Shown here: positions 1-6,355 of the stretch, piece by piece
Numbering within the stretch: position 1 is the stretch's first letter
Layout of the letters: each line of letters opens with the position of its first letter
From: Candidatus Thorarchaeota archaeon
GTDB taxonomy: Archaea; Asgardarchaeota; Thorarchaeia; Thorarchaeales; Thorarchaeaceae
Reading direction: 5' to 3'
Length of the DNA stretch: 8,839 nucleotides
Assembly: GCA_016840385.1 (NCBI GenBank)
Contig: JAEOSL010000135.1
Location: 1 to 8,839 of the forward strand
The notes under the pieces: generated by a model
What the model saw: only the letters and a program-made list of their open reading frames with translations
Told to the model about the DNA's origin: nothing
The model's database searches: none
Position numbers and translations under genes: made by a program

Positions 1-1044
1 CCCATTTTAGCAATTGAATCAGACCAAATTGGGACGTATATTGTTGAGATTGAACATATCCCACTAACAGAAGGTTATGGTTTATTCAATGTGACAATCG
101 AAGCTAACGGACTATTCATCATCCCATCCACTACTATGGCACAGGTTGAGATAGATCCAGCAACTCCGGACTTCACACTGATTTCTGTCGAAGCAATTGG
201 CCTAGGACTTGGAGCTTCCTTCCTTTTGAGCATGATTGGAATGGTGATGTATTTCCGAATGTCATCGTCTGTGCGAGTGAAAGATAAATCCAAGGAAGAA
301 CTCAAGAAATCAGTAAGGAATTTAGACAGACTGTATCTGGTGATTGTAATTGCAAGTGGTCTTGGAATTGCCGCTTCGTACAGCTCATATACATCCGGAG
401 ACTATGGACTTTCACTAATACTCACGGTGGCGCTCCTAGGAGCATCTGTTCTTCTATATGGTCTATGGTTATACAGAGATGCCATGTCAGCGGTACTTGT
501 AAAGGGTACTCTGAGTAGAGGGAGAATGATCTTAGGTCTTTGGCACTTGGTATTTGTCCCAGTGGTAATTGTGATGATACTGGTTTATGGAGAGGGAATT
601 AATTGGTTCAAGGCCTTTATCATTGACCAGACATTTACCATCGGAAGTCTAGTAGTTCCCACAATTATGACAACGATTTTCACAGCGTATTTGTCATCAA
701 TCCTTGTAGTTGTTGTGAACCTATACAGAGAAGTGAGTAAGGGTCTCAAGAAGCTAGCAAAGATGGAAGAAGCTGGTACTCCGAAGAGTATTGTGGAGGA
801 TGAGAAGACCACAATGGTTGGTAGGCTCAGCTCTTCAATCAGAATCAAATTCTTGATGTTCCTTATTGTCGTTGGGGCTGCAACAGTCATGAGCATGGAC
901 TTCCTCGCAAGCTGGGAACTGGGAATAATCATACTACTACCTGTAGCATTCTTGGTTGTGATACCTTTCATTTCATCCAAGATCATCCAGCTCTTCAGCA
1001 GTATCTCAAGAGGAAAGGTTCCAGCTGCACCTATTGAAACCTGA
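1..1044 (+). CDS. Polytopic membrane protein with outside N-terminal domain (5' partial)
   Basis: The frame is open from base 1, so the gene begins before the window. An ATG at 91 is only an internal Met, because the 30 codons before it are also coding-like. The first 60 or so visible residues alternate hydrophobic and polar residues like the end of a beta-sandwich (for example GTYIVEIEHIPL). This suggests a domain outside the membrane. About seven hydrophobic helices follow. Counting from base 91 they fall near residues 28-55, 81-100, 105-127, 146-166, 183-212, 252-275 and 277-302. A charged cytoplasmic-type loop lies near 213-250 (LYREVSKGLKKLAKMEE). I recognise no family, catalytic motif or transporter signature. 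The TGA stop at 1042-1044 is followed by a hairpin shared with the convergent gene. The membrane location is well supported. The function is unknown. Confidence 0.85.
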   Translation, partial: PILAIESDQIGTYIVEIEHIPLTEGYGLFNVTIEANGLFIIPSTTMAQVEIDPATPDFTLISVEAIGLGLGASFLLSMIGMVMYFRMSSSVRVKDKSKEELKKSVRNLDRLYLVIVIASGLGIAASYSSYTSGDYGLSLILTVALLGASVLLYGLWLYRDAMSAVLVKGTLSRGRMILGLWHLVFVPVVIVMILVYGEGINWFKAFIIDQTFTIGSLVVPTIMTTIFTAYLSSILVVVVNLYREVSKGLKKLAKMEEAGTPKSIVEDEKTTMVGRLSSSIRIKFLMFLIVVGAATVMSMDFLASWELGIIILLPVAFLVVIPFISSKIIQLFSSISRGKVPAAPIET

Positions 1045-1072
1045 TTGGTTACACACAAAAAAGAAATCGTGA

Positions 1073-1095
1073 GGCGGCCCCGAAAAAGAGCCGCC
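1073..1095 (-). terminator. Hairpin between convergent genes, terminator of the minus-strand gene
   Basis: GGCGGC (1073-1078) pairs perfectly with GCCGCC (1090-1095) around an 11-base loop. Read on the minus strand, the stem is followed a few bases later by a T-rich run (complement of AAAAAAGAAA at about 1057-1066). That is terminator-like for the gene ending at 1123. On the plus strand no T-run follows the stem, so termination of the first gene there is less certain. Confidence 0.6.
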
Positions 1096-1122
1096 AATCT
1101 CTCAATATGAATCTATGAGTGA

Positions 1123-2730
1123 CTACTCATCTTCAGAGGAGTCTTCCTCAGACTCTTCTTCAGGAGTTTCATCACCCTCGCCTTCAATAGCATCTACATC
1201 TTTGTCTTCGTAGGTTTCGTCCTCAGGGGATTCATCCTCATCAGCTTTGTCCGGTAGATCTGTTGTTTCCTCTTCTGGTTCAGATTCTGTCTCATCTTCT
1301 GCATCCGGCTCTACTTCAGCTTCTTTCTCTTCAGCTTCAGCCTCTACCTTAGCTTCTTCCTCAGTTGGCATCCATTTCTTACCATCATCCATGTCAGCTT
1401 GGAATTTTTGAACCTGAGTCTTTCTGCTAACATAGAGTGCGACAATTATTGCTAATGACATTGCAGCTCCAACTAAGGTAAGTGTGGTCTGCAGTGTGCT
1501 TGCACTATCACCCAATAGCTGTTGCCAAGTAATGACTAAGAAAGCAAGGCCAGCAATGTTCATCACGAAACTTCGCAATGGAGTTCCTACTTTGAGAATC
1601 TCTGTGACACCAGTGTCGACCATTGCTGCAGCGATAACTCCAGCATTGTAATCTGTTGATTTTGTCTTCTTTGCAAGAGTGCGAATATCAGTTGACTTCT
1701 TCTTACCCATCACCTTTAGGGCTGCTGGAACTTTGGATGATAGAAGATCAGCATAGTGAACTCGGGCTTCATCCTGAGTGAAATTGCACTTCTTACACAT
1801 GTCTAGTTTCTTATTCCAGTCTTTTCTACACTTAGGACATTTATCGACAGGCCACGCCTCAGGAGCGACTTCTCGCAATCTCTGACGAACCAAGTATTCA
1901 CTAACAGCACTATCTTCTTTTTCGTCAACTTCTCCCTTCTTCTTCTTTTTACCCATCTTTGTCATTCCAGCCAGCATAGAGAATAGAAGGGGTAATGCAC
2001 CAATGACGGTCATATTTGGTAGTGATTTAAGCTCTGAAGCTTTCTTGTGAAGCCCACGCAATTTGTACGCAGTCTTGAGACCTTCAAATAGCGACATGAA
2101 TCCATTTCCTAAACCATAGACTGCACCGATAGTTCCTACAGTTGCTGAGATACCAGTAACTGAAGTGATAATGGCTGTTGGTGATGGAGGAATCATGAAG
2201 TAGAAAGTTTTTGTTACACTTTGTATTGTAGTATTATCCGCGCCAAAGTAGTAACCGAAATCCAGTGATGCTTCAAAAAGTCCTGTTGCAAGTTGTATTG
2301 GACCATATGAGAGAGCTTGAGAAAGATCAATGAGTGCTAAAACTGGCGGAATATTTTGATCATGACCTACTGGAATCCATGTTGAGTTTGTGACTGGATT
2401 GACTATCTGAATTGGAAATATCGGAATTCCTTGGTAGTAGAACACGATGGTTCCTCTCATAGTCAAATCCTCAGAACTTGAAACATTGATCTGTAGATAC
2501 AATTCCATGGGGCCGTCCATGTTTATTACAATTGGATTCGCTTCATCTGAACCATTGATGTTTTGTCCATCTAAACTAGCATAGACAAACAACGTGCCAT
2601 CATTAACAAAGTCTGTAGGAAAAGTTGGTGTCTGTGCAGTTGCAGTGTTTGTGGAAAATCCTCCCATAATTAATAGCAAAAACACAGTCATGAATCCAAA
2701 GAATAGTAATTTTGAGGGTGAGCGACGCAT
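1123..2730 (-). CDS. Secreted/membrane protein with zinc knuckle and acidic tail, function unknown
   Basis: The protein has 535 residues. Residues 1-33 form a signal peptide (basic MRRSPSK, then a hydrophobic core, then TATAQ). Residues 34-180 look like a beta-rich ectodomain with N-glycosylation-type sequons (NVS, NST, NTT). Hydrophobic segments lie at about 184-208 (glycine rich) and 240-257, the latter followed by a KMGKKKKKG stop-transfer patch. Residues 298-315 hold a CPKC...CKKC zinc knuckle. Two more hydrophobic helices are at about 387-404 and 414-433. The last 80 or so residues are dominated by Glu and Asp. The ATG has GGAGATGAG on the minus strand 8 bases away. The zinc knuckle and the acidic tail probably face the cytoplasm, and the ectodomain outside. 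I know no family with this order. It could be an envelope sensor or a scaffold, but nothing in the sequence decides this. Confidence 0.85.
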   Translation of the reverse strand: MRRSPSKLLFFGFMTVFLLLIMGGFSTNTATAQTPTFPTDFVNDGTLFVYASLDGQNINGSDEANPIVINMDGPMELYLQINVSSSEDLTMRGTIVFYYQGIPIFPIQIVNPVTNSTWIPVGHDQNIPPVLALIDLSQALSYGPIQLATGLFEASLDFGYYFGADNTTIQSVTKTFYFMIPPSPTAIITSVTGISATVGTIGAVYGLGNGFMSLFEGLKTAYKLRGLHKKASELKSLPNMTVIGALPLLFSMLAGMTKMGKKKKKGEVDEKEDSAVSEYLVRQRLREVAPEAWPVDKCPKCRKDWNKKLDMCKKCNFTQDEARVHYADLLSSKVPAALKVMGKKKSTDIRTLAKKTKSTDYNAGVIAAAMVDTGVTEILKVGTPLRSFVMNIAGLAFLVITWQQLLGDSASTLQTTLTLVGAAMSLAIIVALYVSRKTQVQKFQADMDDGKKWMPTEEEAKVEAEAEEKEAEVEPDAEDETESEPEEETTDLPDKADEDESPEDETYEDKDVDAIEGEGDETPEEESEEDSSEDE

Positions 2731-2785
2731 TATCCTATCTCATCTCCACTTTAACTCAAGGATTTGTATTGTGCAAATGTTGACT

Positions 2786-2818
2786 GTTAAGGGTTTTGTG
2801 GGTTAAGGGTTGTAACCC
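2786..2818. repeat. 10-bp direct repeats with overlapping inverted repeat, possible operator
   Basis: GTTAAGGGTT occurs at 2786-2795 and again at 2802-2811, a period of 16 bases. The second copy runs into AACCC (2814-2818), giving the palindrome GGGTT-GT-AACCC at 2807-2818. A further GGGTT sits at 2800-2804. The cluster lies about 55-90 bases upstream of the ATG of the minus-strand envelope-protein gene, where an activator or repressor could bind. The regulator is unknown. Confidence 0.45.
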
Positions 2819-2855
2819 GCTGCACCGATTTTAGATAATCTTGGACATCTCTTAG

Positions 2856-3101
2856 ATAAATGATGAATCAAAGACCATCTTTTCTATAGTGGCATATATA
2901 CTGAGATCGGGAACAAGTAACTGTAGTCTCGGTCCAGGACTAGAACAAGTCCAAGGTCGACCTGCAGTCGCCGCGAGTTGCACGGAGACAATAAACGCCT
3001 GTTGGAGCGGCAGTAAGACTTTCCAGTCCTTTGGGACCAGCAAAGCCGCCTCGATGAATCAGGAACCGAACATTGATCATGGGCTACATGTCCAAAATTG
3101 A
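2856..3101 (+). pseudogene. Probable TnpB (IS200/IS605 OrfB) C-terminal tail remnant
   Basis: The plus frame is open from 2856, after a TAG at 2853, to a TGA at 3099-3101. A GTG at 2889 is the first possible start. Its translation carries two blocks in the order seen at the extreme C-terminus of many TnpB proteins: TINACWSG (compare the common T-[VI]-N-A-C-G block), then after a short spacer KAASMNQEP (compare the usual KxxSxKQE block). The RuvC-like core and the Cys4 zinc finger that should precede this tail are absent, so it cannot be a working nuclease. By hand count, 2941-3060 is 55% G+C against 33% in 2821-2880, unlike the AT-rich spacers around it. The resemblance is from memory of the family, not from an alignment. 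A small structured RNA or a chance open frame are alternatives. Confidence 0.5.
2893..2900 (+). promoter_or_regulatory. Candidate TATA box (CATATATA)
   Basis: CATATATA matches an archaeal TATA box. A transcript from it would begin about 25 bases downstream, near 2920, and would run through the GC-rich TnpB-like island. There is no other plus-strand gene for it to serve. It may be fortuitous. Confidence 0.3.
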
Positions 3102-3129
3102 ATAAGTTTCGGGCAACGGTTTTGTGGAC

Positions 3130-3543
3130 CTAGGTTGACCCAGATTGCGGGGTTGGTTCCTGGGTTCCACGGACCATATTCGCAACCTTTCGTGCAATAG
3201 ATGCGAATCCCTCACTCTTCTTCAACACACCCTTTGCACCGACTTCAACAGCTTCTTTCAGTGATTCTGTATCAAAATATGCAGTAAGGAGATGGATATT
3301 TTTGACTCCCATCTCGGTGAGAGCTCGAGTACATTCAATCCCATTCATTTCGGGCATTTTCAAATCCATTAGAACAAAATCTGGAAGGCGACCCTGACCG
3401 ATGCAAACACTTGCTTTTTCTACAGCTTGGGCTCCAGTAGTTGCAGTAATCAGTTCATAGTCATCAAGGAATTTTCTCAAGTAGGAATCCATTACATCAT
3501 GAATTGCTGGTTCATCATCCACAATTAGGATTCGCAGAGTCAC
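3130..3543 (-). CDS. Stand-alone response regulator receiver domain
   Basis: The protein has 137 residues and is a single CheY-like receiver domain. The acidic pocket is D9-D10-E11 (LIVDDEP). The phosphoacceptor is D60 in LMDLKMPEMNG. The switch residue is T87 in LLTAY, and the conserved lysine is K108 in GVLKKS. All residues expected of a phosphorylatable receiver are present. After about residue 126 there is only a short Gln/Pro/Ser tail, so there is no DNA-binding or enzymatic output domain. It must act by binding a partner, as CheY and Spo0F do, or as a phosphorelay shuttle. No histidine kinase lies in the window. The ATG is preceded on the minus strand by a weak GTGGGGA site. The gene shares a short upstream region with the divergent aminotransferase gene. 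Confidence 0.93.
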   Translation of the reverse strand: MTLRILIVDDEPAIHDVMDSYLRKFLDDYELITATTGAQAVEKASVCIGQGRLPDFVLMDLKMPEMNGIECTRALTEMGVKNIHLLTAYFDTESLKEAVEVGAKGVLKKSEGFASIARKVANMVRGTQEPTPQSGST

Positions 3544-3618
3544 TGAATATTCCCCACATTTGGTTGGATGACGAATGATAGGAGAACTACCTTATCAATC
3601 GTGTGTTATTGGCGAATG

Positions 3619-3626
3619 TATTTATT
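3619..3626 (+). promoter_or_regulatory. Candidate TATA box of the aminotransferase operon
   Basis: TATTTATT lies 36 bases before the ATG at 3662. This would put the transcription start near 3648, just before the AGGTGG ribosome site. The complement (AATAAATA) could serve the divergent response-regulator gene, with a leader of about 50 bases. This is inferred from spacing only. Confidence 0.35.
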
Positions 3627-3661
3627 GTAGTTTCAAATAACATATTGGATAGGTGGATCAA

Positions 3662-4750
3662 ATGGTCTTTGAAAGGATGCCCTTGGAAATCTGGTTTGAC
3701 GAGTACCAATTCAAAGTTGACTATGATATTGGCGAGAGTGGAATGAAATTTCTCAAATTGAAAGATCTTGCTATTGATCTGAATGAGGTTGCACTACGGT
3801 ATGGTTACCACTTAGGACATCCAGACCTGAGGAAAGAAATTGCTAAACAATATCAGGGCATGACAATGGAAAATGTAGCAGTCACTACGGGGGCAAGTGA
3901 AGGCAACTTTGCTGTTGTTGCTCATCTTGTAGGTTCCAGAGACCATTTGATAATTGAACATCCAACATATCCATCTCTCTATCAAATTCCCAGGTCTCTT
4001 GAGAGAGACCATTCACTACTCAAACTGACTTGGGAAAATCAATTTAGACTAGATATGGATGAATTGCGCAAGCTTGTCAAAGAGAATACAAAACTCATTA
4101 CATTGACACACCCAAACAACCCAACGGGTTCAATAATTACACATGACGAATTGAAAGAAGCAATTGAGATTACAGAAGGTGCAGGCGCTTACCTAATGGT
4201 CGATGAAACCTATAGAGACATGATGTTTGACAAACCGCCACCGATGGCAGCATCTCTTAGTCCTAATGCAATCAGTCTAACAAGCATGTCAAAGACATGG
4301 GGCTTACCAGGGATTCGAATTGGTTGGGTTGTTGCGGATACTCCCATTATTGAAGCAATCCGAGCTGTTCGGGAGCAAGTTACTATTTGCAACTCTTCGC
4401 TTGGAGAAGCAATTGCCAAAACAGTACTGGAGAAGAAGAACAAATTGTTGTCGGAACTGCGAAAATCGATGTTTTCAAACTACAATGTTGTCAAGGATTG
4501 GATGGAAAGCCAATCATGGTTGGAATGGATTGAACCAAAGAGTGGAGTAGTATGTGCACCTAGACTGAGGTCAGGTAGAAGTACTGATGAACTCTGTCAG
4601 CTTCTCGTAACTAAATATAGAACCTTTACTGTACCTGGTTCACGGATGGAACTTGATGGCCACTTCAAATTAGGCTTCGGTGGAGACCAAGAGGAACTCG
4701 TGAAAGGACTGGACCAGCTTACTCTTGCTCTGAAAGAGATTCATGGATGA
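3662..4750 (+). CDS. PLP-dependent aminotransferase, class I/II fold
   Basis: I prefer the ATG at 3662 (362 residues). AGGTGG at 3651-3656 lies 5 bases ahead of it, whereas a GTG at 3653 falls inside that ribosome site. Counting from the GTG, the fold type I marks are HPNNPTG at 153-159, DETY at 184-187 (Asp to the PLP ring nitrogen) and SMSKTW with the Schiff-base K214. The N-terminal GYHLGHPDLR is the usual substrate-gate region. The enzyme transfers an amino group between an amino acid and a 2-oxo acid in the cytoplasm. The substrate cannot be read from the sequence. The place where most relatives have the carboxylate-binding Arg (xFRLSFG) reads HFKLGFGG, with Lys. The N-terminal LEIWFDEYQF pattern recalls capreomycidine-synthase-like aminotransferases, but this is a weak resemblance. 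It is the first of three same-strand genes. Confidence 0.93.
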   Translation: MVFERMPLEIWFDEYQFKVDYDIGESGMKFLKLKDLAIDLNEVALRYGYHLGHPDLRKEIAKQYQGMTMENVAVTTGASEGNFAVVAHLVGSRDHLIIEHPTYPSLYQIPRSLERDHSLLKLTWENQFRLDMDELRKLVKENTKLITLTHPNNPTGSIITHDELKEAIEITEGAGAYLMVDETYRDMMFDKPPPMAASLSPNAISLTSMSKTWGLPGIRIGWVVADTPIIEAIRAVREQVTICNSSLGEAIAKTVLEKKNKLLSELRKSMFSNYNVVKDWMESQSWLEWIEPKSGVVCAPRLRSGRSTDELCQLLVTKYRTFTVPGSRMELDGHFKLGFGGDQEELVKGLDQLTLALKEIHG

Positions 4751-4770
4751 AGTTTGTAGGTATTCTTTAG

Positions 4771-4809
4771 GATAGAAACGTACTCATCTATGGATATGAG
4801 GTTTCTATC
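4771..4809 (+). promoter_or_regulatory. Leader hairpin covering the ribosome site of the OB-fold gene
   Basis: GATAGAAAC (4771-4779) pairs perfectly with GTTTCTATC (4801-4809). CTCAT (4783-4787) pairs with ATGAG (4796-4800) directly inside it. That gives 14 base pairs with a 3-base bulge (GTA) and an 8-base loop. The Shine-Dalgarno GAGGT (4798-4802) is wholly inside the 3' arm. The arm ends at 4809, the base before the TTG start. No T-run follows, so it is not a terminator. It looks like a translational on/off element or a protein-binding RNA site. Confidence 0.6.
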
Positions 4810-5304
4810 TTGGTACAAGAGAATGCTTCAACACGACAGTATGATTCTGATACTTGGACCCCCATTGCACAATTCACACGAGAAATTCGCAAGGTCAATG
4901 TACGATTCAACGTAATTAAGAAGGGAAAGACGCGCATAGTAACTCAGCGTAGTACTGGAAGAAAACATGAAATTTCAGACTGCATTGTCGGTGATTCAAC
5001 GGCAATTGTAAATCTGACCCTATGGAATGAAGACATAGATACTATCGAGCAAGGTAAGACGTACGAACTTCAAAATGGTTACATCAATCTCTTTGATGAA
5101 TGTATGATTTTATCAAAAGGAAGGAGAGGTTCCCTAGTTGAATCGGTTATCACAATTACCACAGTGAATGGTAAAATCGATATGAGTAGACCATTCATGG
5201 GAAAACCAAAGAAACGTAAACGACAGAGATCATCAACAGGGAGGTCTCTTAGTGGTGCAGTGGGTCGGGAAACAAAAGGATTTTGCTCACGGAAGTCCTT
5301 TTGA
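4810..5304 (+). CDS. OB-fold single-stranded DNA-binding protein, archaeal SSB/SOSS-B type
   Basis: The protein has 164 residues. TTG at 4810 is the only start candidate after the in-frame TAG at 4768 that precedes the OB fold, and GAGGT lies 7 bases ahead of it. Residues 16-112 or so form one OB fold. The pattern TPIAQ...VNVRFNVI, then HEISDCIVGDSTAIVNLTLW, then EQGKTYELQNGYINLF is that of archaeal SSB and human hSSB1/SOSS-B. W72 and the aromatic residues of NGYINLF are candidate base-stacking residues. Such proteins coat ssDNA in replication and repair. The tail (132-164) is basic (KPKKRKRQR, then RK near the end) and lacks the acidic tip of bacterial SSB, so it may add nucleic-acid contacts. 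The kinase gene follows after 19 bases. The start is buried in a leader hairpin. Confidence 0.88.
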   Translation: MVQENASTRQYDSDTWTPIAQFTREIRKVNVRFNVIKKGKTRIVTQRSTGRKHEISDCIVGDSTAIVNLTLWNEDIDTIEQGKTYELQNGYINLFDECMILSKGRRGSLVESVITITTVNGKIDMSRPFMGKPKKRKRQRSSTGRSLSGAVGRETKGFCSRKSF

Positions 5305-5323
5305 GGTTGAACGAACATGACAC

Positions 5324-6241
5324 ATGCACCAGAGTGTCAAAATCATGAAAGTGAGAATTCAGGACCAGGAAATTCCATTCCCTCTTACAACAATAAGTGG
5401 TAAACTGAAATTATGTGGACTCTCAGATACAGCTACATCTCAAATTCTCAAAGATATCAAACAGACTAAACTTGAAACAGAAGAAGACATCTTCACTCAC
5501 ATCAAAGATGCACTCTCCAGAGAACCGAGAATAATTTTGAGGAGTTTTGAAACACTCAACTCCTATGAGCAACTCAGAGGAACTTCAGTTGAAGTACCAC
5601 CACTCATTCTAGCACTAGAAGGTGCATCAGCCACAGGAAAATCGATGCTGGCCATAGATTTTGTGCATTACCTTTCAATAACTCGCTTCATCAGCACAGA
5701 CACGGTTAGGCAAGTTCTCAGAGGGATCTATACGAGAGAAGACTATCCAGAATTGTACTGTCATACCTATCAAGCATATACACGAAGACAAGCAGGTGAC
5801 AAGAACTTGGATCCAGTTCTTAGAGGTTACATTGCACAATGTGAAGTGATAGGCCCACCAGTTGCAGAGATGGTCAACCGTATTTATTCAGAAGGAGCTT
5901 CTATGATTGTAGAGGGAGTTCATCTAGAACCAGGTTCAATCAAACAAATAGGGTCAGGAGTTCTTGAGATACTTGTTAATCCTGACGAAGACACTCACAA
6001 ATCAATGTTCATCACCAAAAATATTGCAGGCAAGCTTAGGACAGTGTCAAAGGACGCATCAACACGGGAAGAAGAATTTCTGTCAACAAGAAAGATACAG
6101 GAGTACATGATGACCAAAGCAAGGAAGAATAAGGTTCCAATCATTGAACTCGAGAGCTACGAGAATACACGTTCAATAATTTCAACCCTCATCATCAACA
6201 AGGTGGACCAAATCATTAAGGAACACCAATTGGAAGGATGA
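5324..6241 (+). CDS. 2-phosphoglycerate kinase
   Basis: The enzyme phosphorylates 2-phosphoglycerate with ATP to 2,3-diphosphoglycerate, the first step to cyclic 2,3-diphosphoglycerate in methanogens. The protein has 305 residues, close to the length of the methanogen enzymes. Residues 9-70 or so resemble the ATP-cone found at the N-terminus of this family. The P-loop is GASATGKS (100-107). ISTDTVRQ (123-130), HTYQAY (147-152) and EGVHLEPG (197-204) are the other family blocks. The downstream cyclase is not in the window, so the in vivo product is open. The start is uncertain. ATG 5324 lies 16 bases after GAGGT (5303-5307). ATG 5345 (Met8) fits the usual domain edge but has no clear ribosome site. 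The gene follows the OB-fold gene by 19 bases and is probably co-transcribed. Confidence 0.87.
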   Translation: MHQSVKIMKVRIQDQEIPFPLTTISGKLKLCGLSDTATSQILKDIKQTKLETEEDIFTHIKDALSREPRIILRSFETLNSYEQLRGTSVEVPPLILALEGASATGKSMLAIDFVHYLSITRFISTDTVRQVLRGIYTREDYPELYCHTYQAYTRRQAGDKNLDPVLRGYIAQCEVIGPPVAEMVNRIYSEGASMIVEGVHLEPGSIKQIGSGVLEILVNPDEDTHKSMFITKNIAGKLRTVSKDASTREEEFLSTRKIQEYMMTKARKNKVPIIELESYENTRSIISTLIINKVDQIIKEHQLEG

Positions 6242-6276
6242 TAGAATTGTCTTGGAAAACGATTCGTTAGATAGAC

Positions 6277-6284
6277 TTTTTTTT
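6277..6284 (+). terminator. T8 tract ending the plus-strand operon
   Basis: Eight Ts lie 36 bases after the kinase stop codon, with no stable hairpin before them. An oligo-T tract alone is a sufficient terminator for archaeal RNA polymerase. Confidence 0.6.
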
Positions 6285-6310
6285 ACCTCAATCAGTAGCA
6301 GGTTATTTTG

Positions 6311-6346
6311 AAAAAAAAAGGACCGCTAGCTTGGCTTAGCTAGCGG
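6311..6346 (-). terminator. Hairpin plus T9 terminator of trpB2
   Basis: CCGCTAGCT (6323-6331) pairs perfectly with AGCTAGCGG (6338-6346) around a 6-base loop. On the minus strand the stem is followed, after TCC, by nine Ts (complement of 6311-6319). It lies just past the trpB2 stop and has the classic intrinsic-terminator shape. Confidence 0.8.
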
Positions 6347-6355
6347 CATGATGAC

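Noticed and set aside
585..1097. 170-codon minus-strand frame
   Set aside because: It is antisense to the membrane-protein gene, whose frame has a clear helix pattern. It is a shadow frame.
1240..1380. Low-complexity TTC/TCC-rich stretch on the plus strand considered as a DNA repeat
   Set aside because: It is the coding sequence of the Glu/Asp-rich tail of the minus-strand gene and is not a regular tandem repeat.
2852..3043. 63-codon minus-strand frame over the GC-rich island
   Set aside because: It has no family resemblance and opposes the TnpB-like plus frame. Its openness follows from the local base composition.
5317..5403. 28-codon frame from an ATG with better spacing to GAGGT than the kinase ATG
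   Set aside because: The peptide has no recognisable features and lies wholly within the kinase gene in another frame. It is only worth noting that it may compete for initiation.
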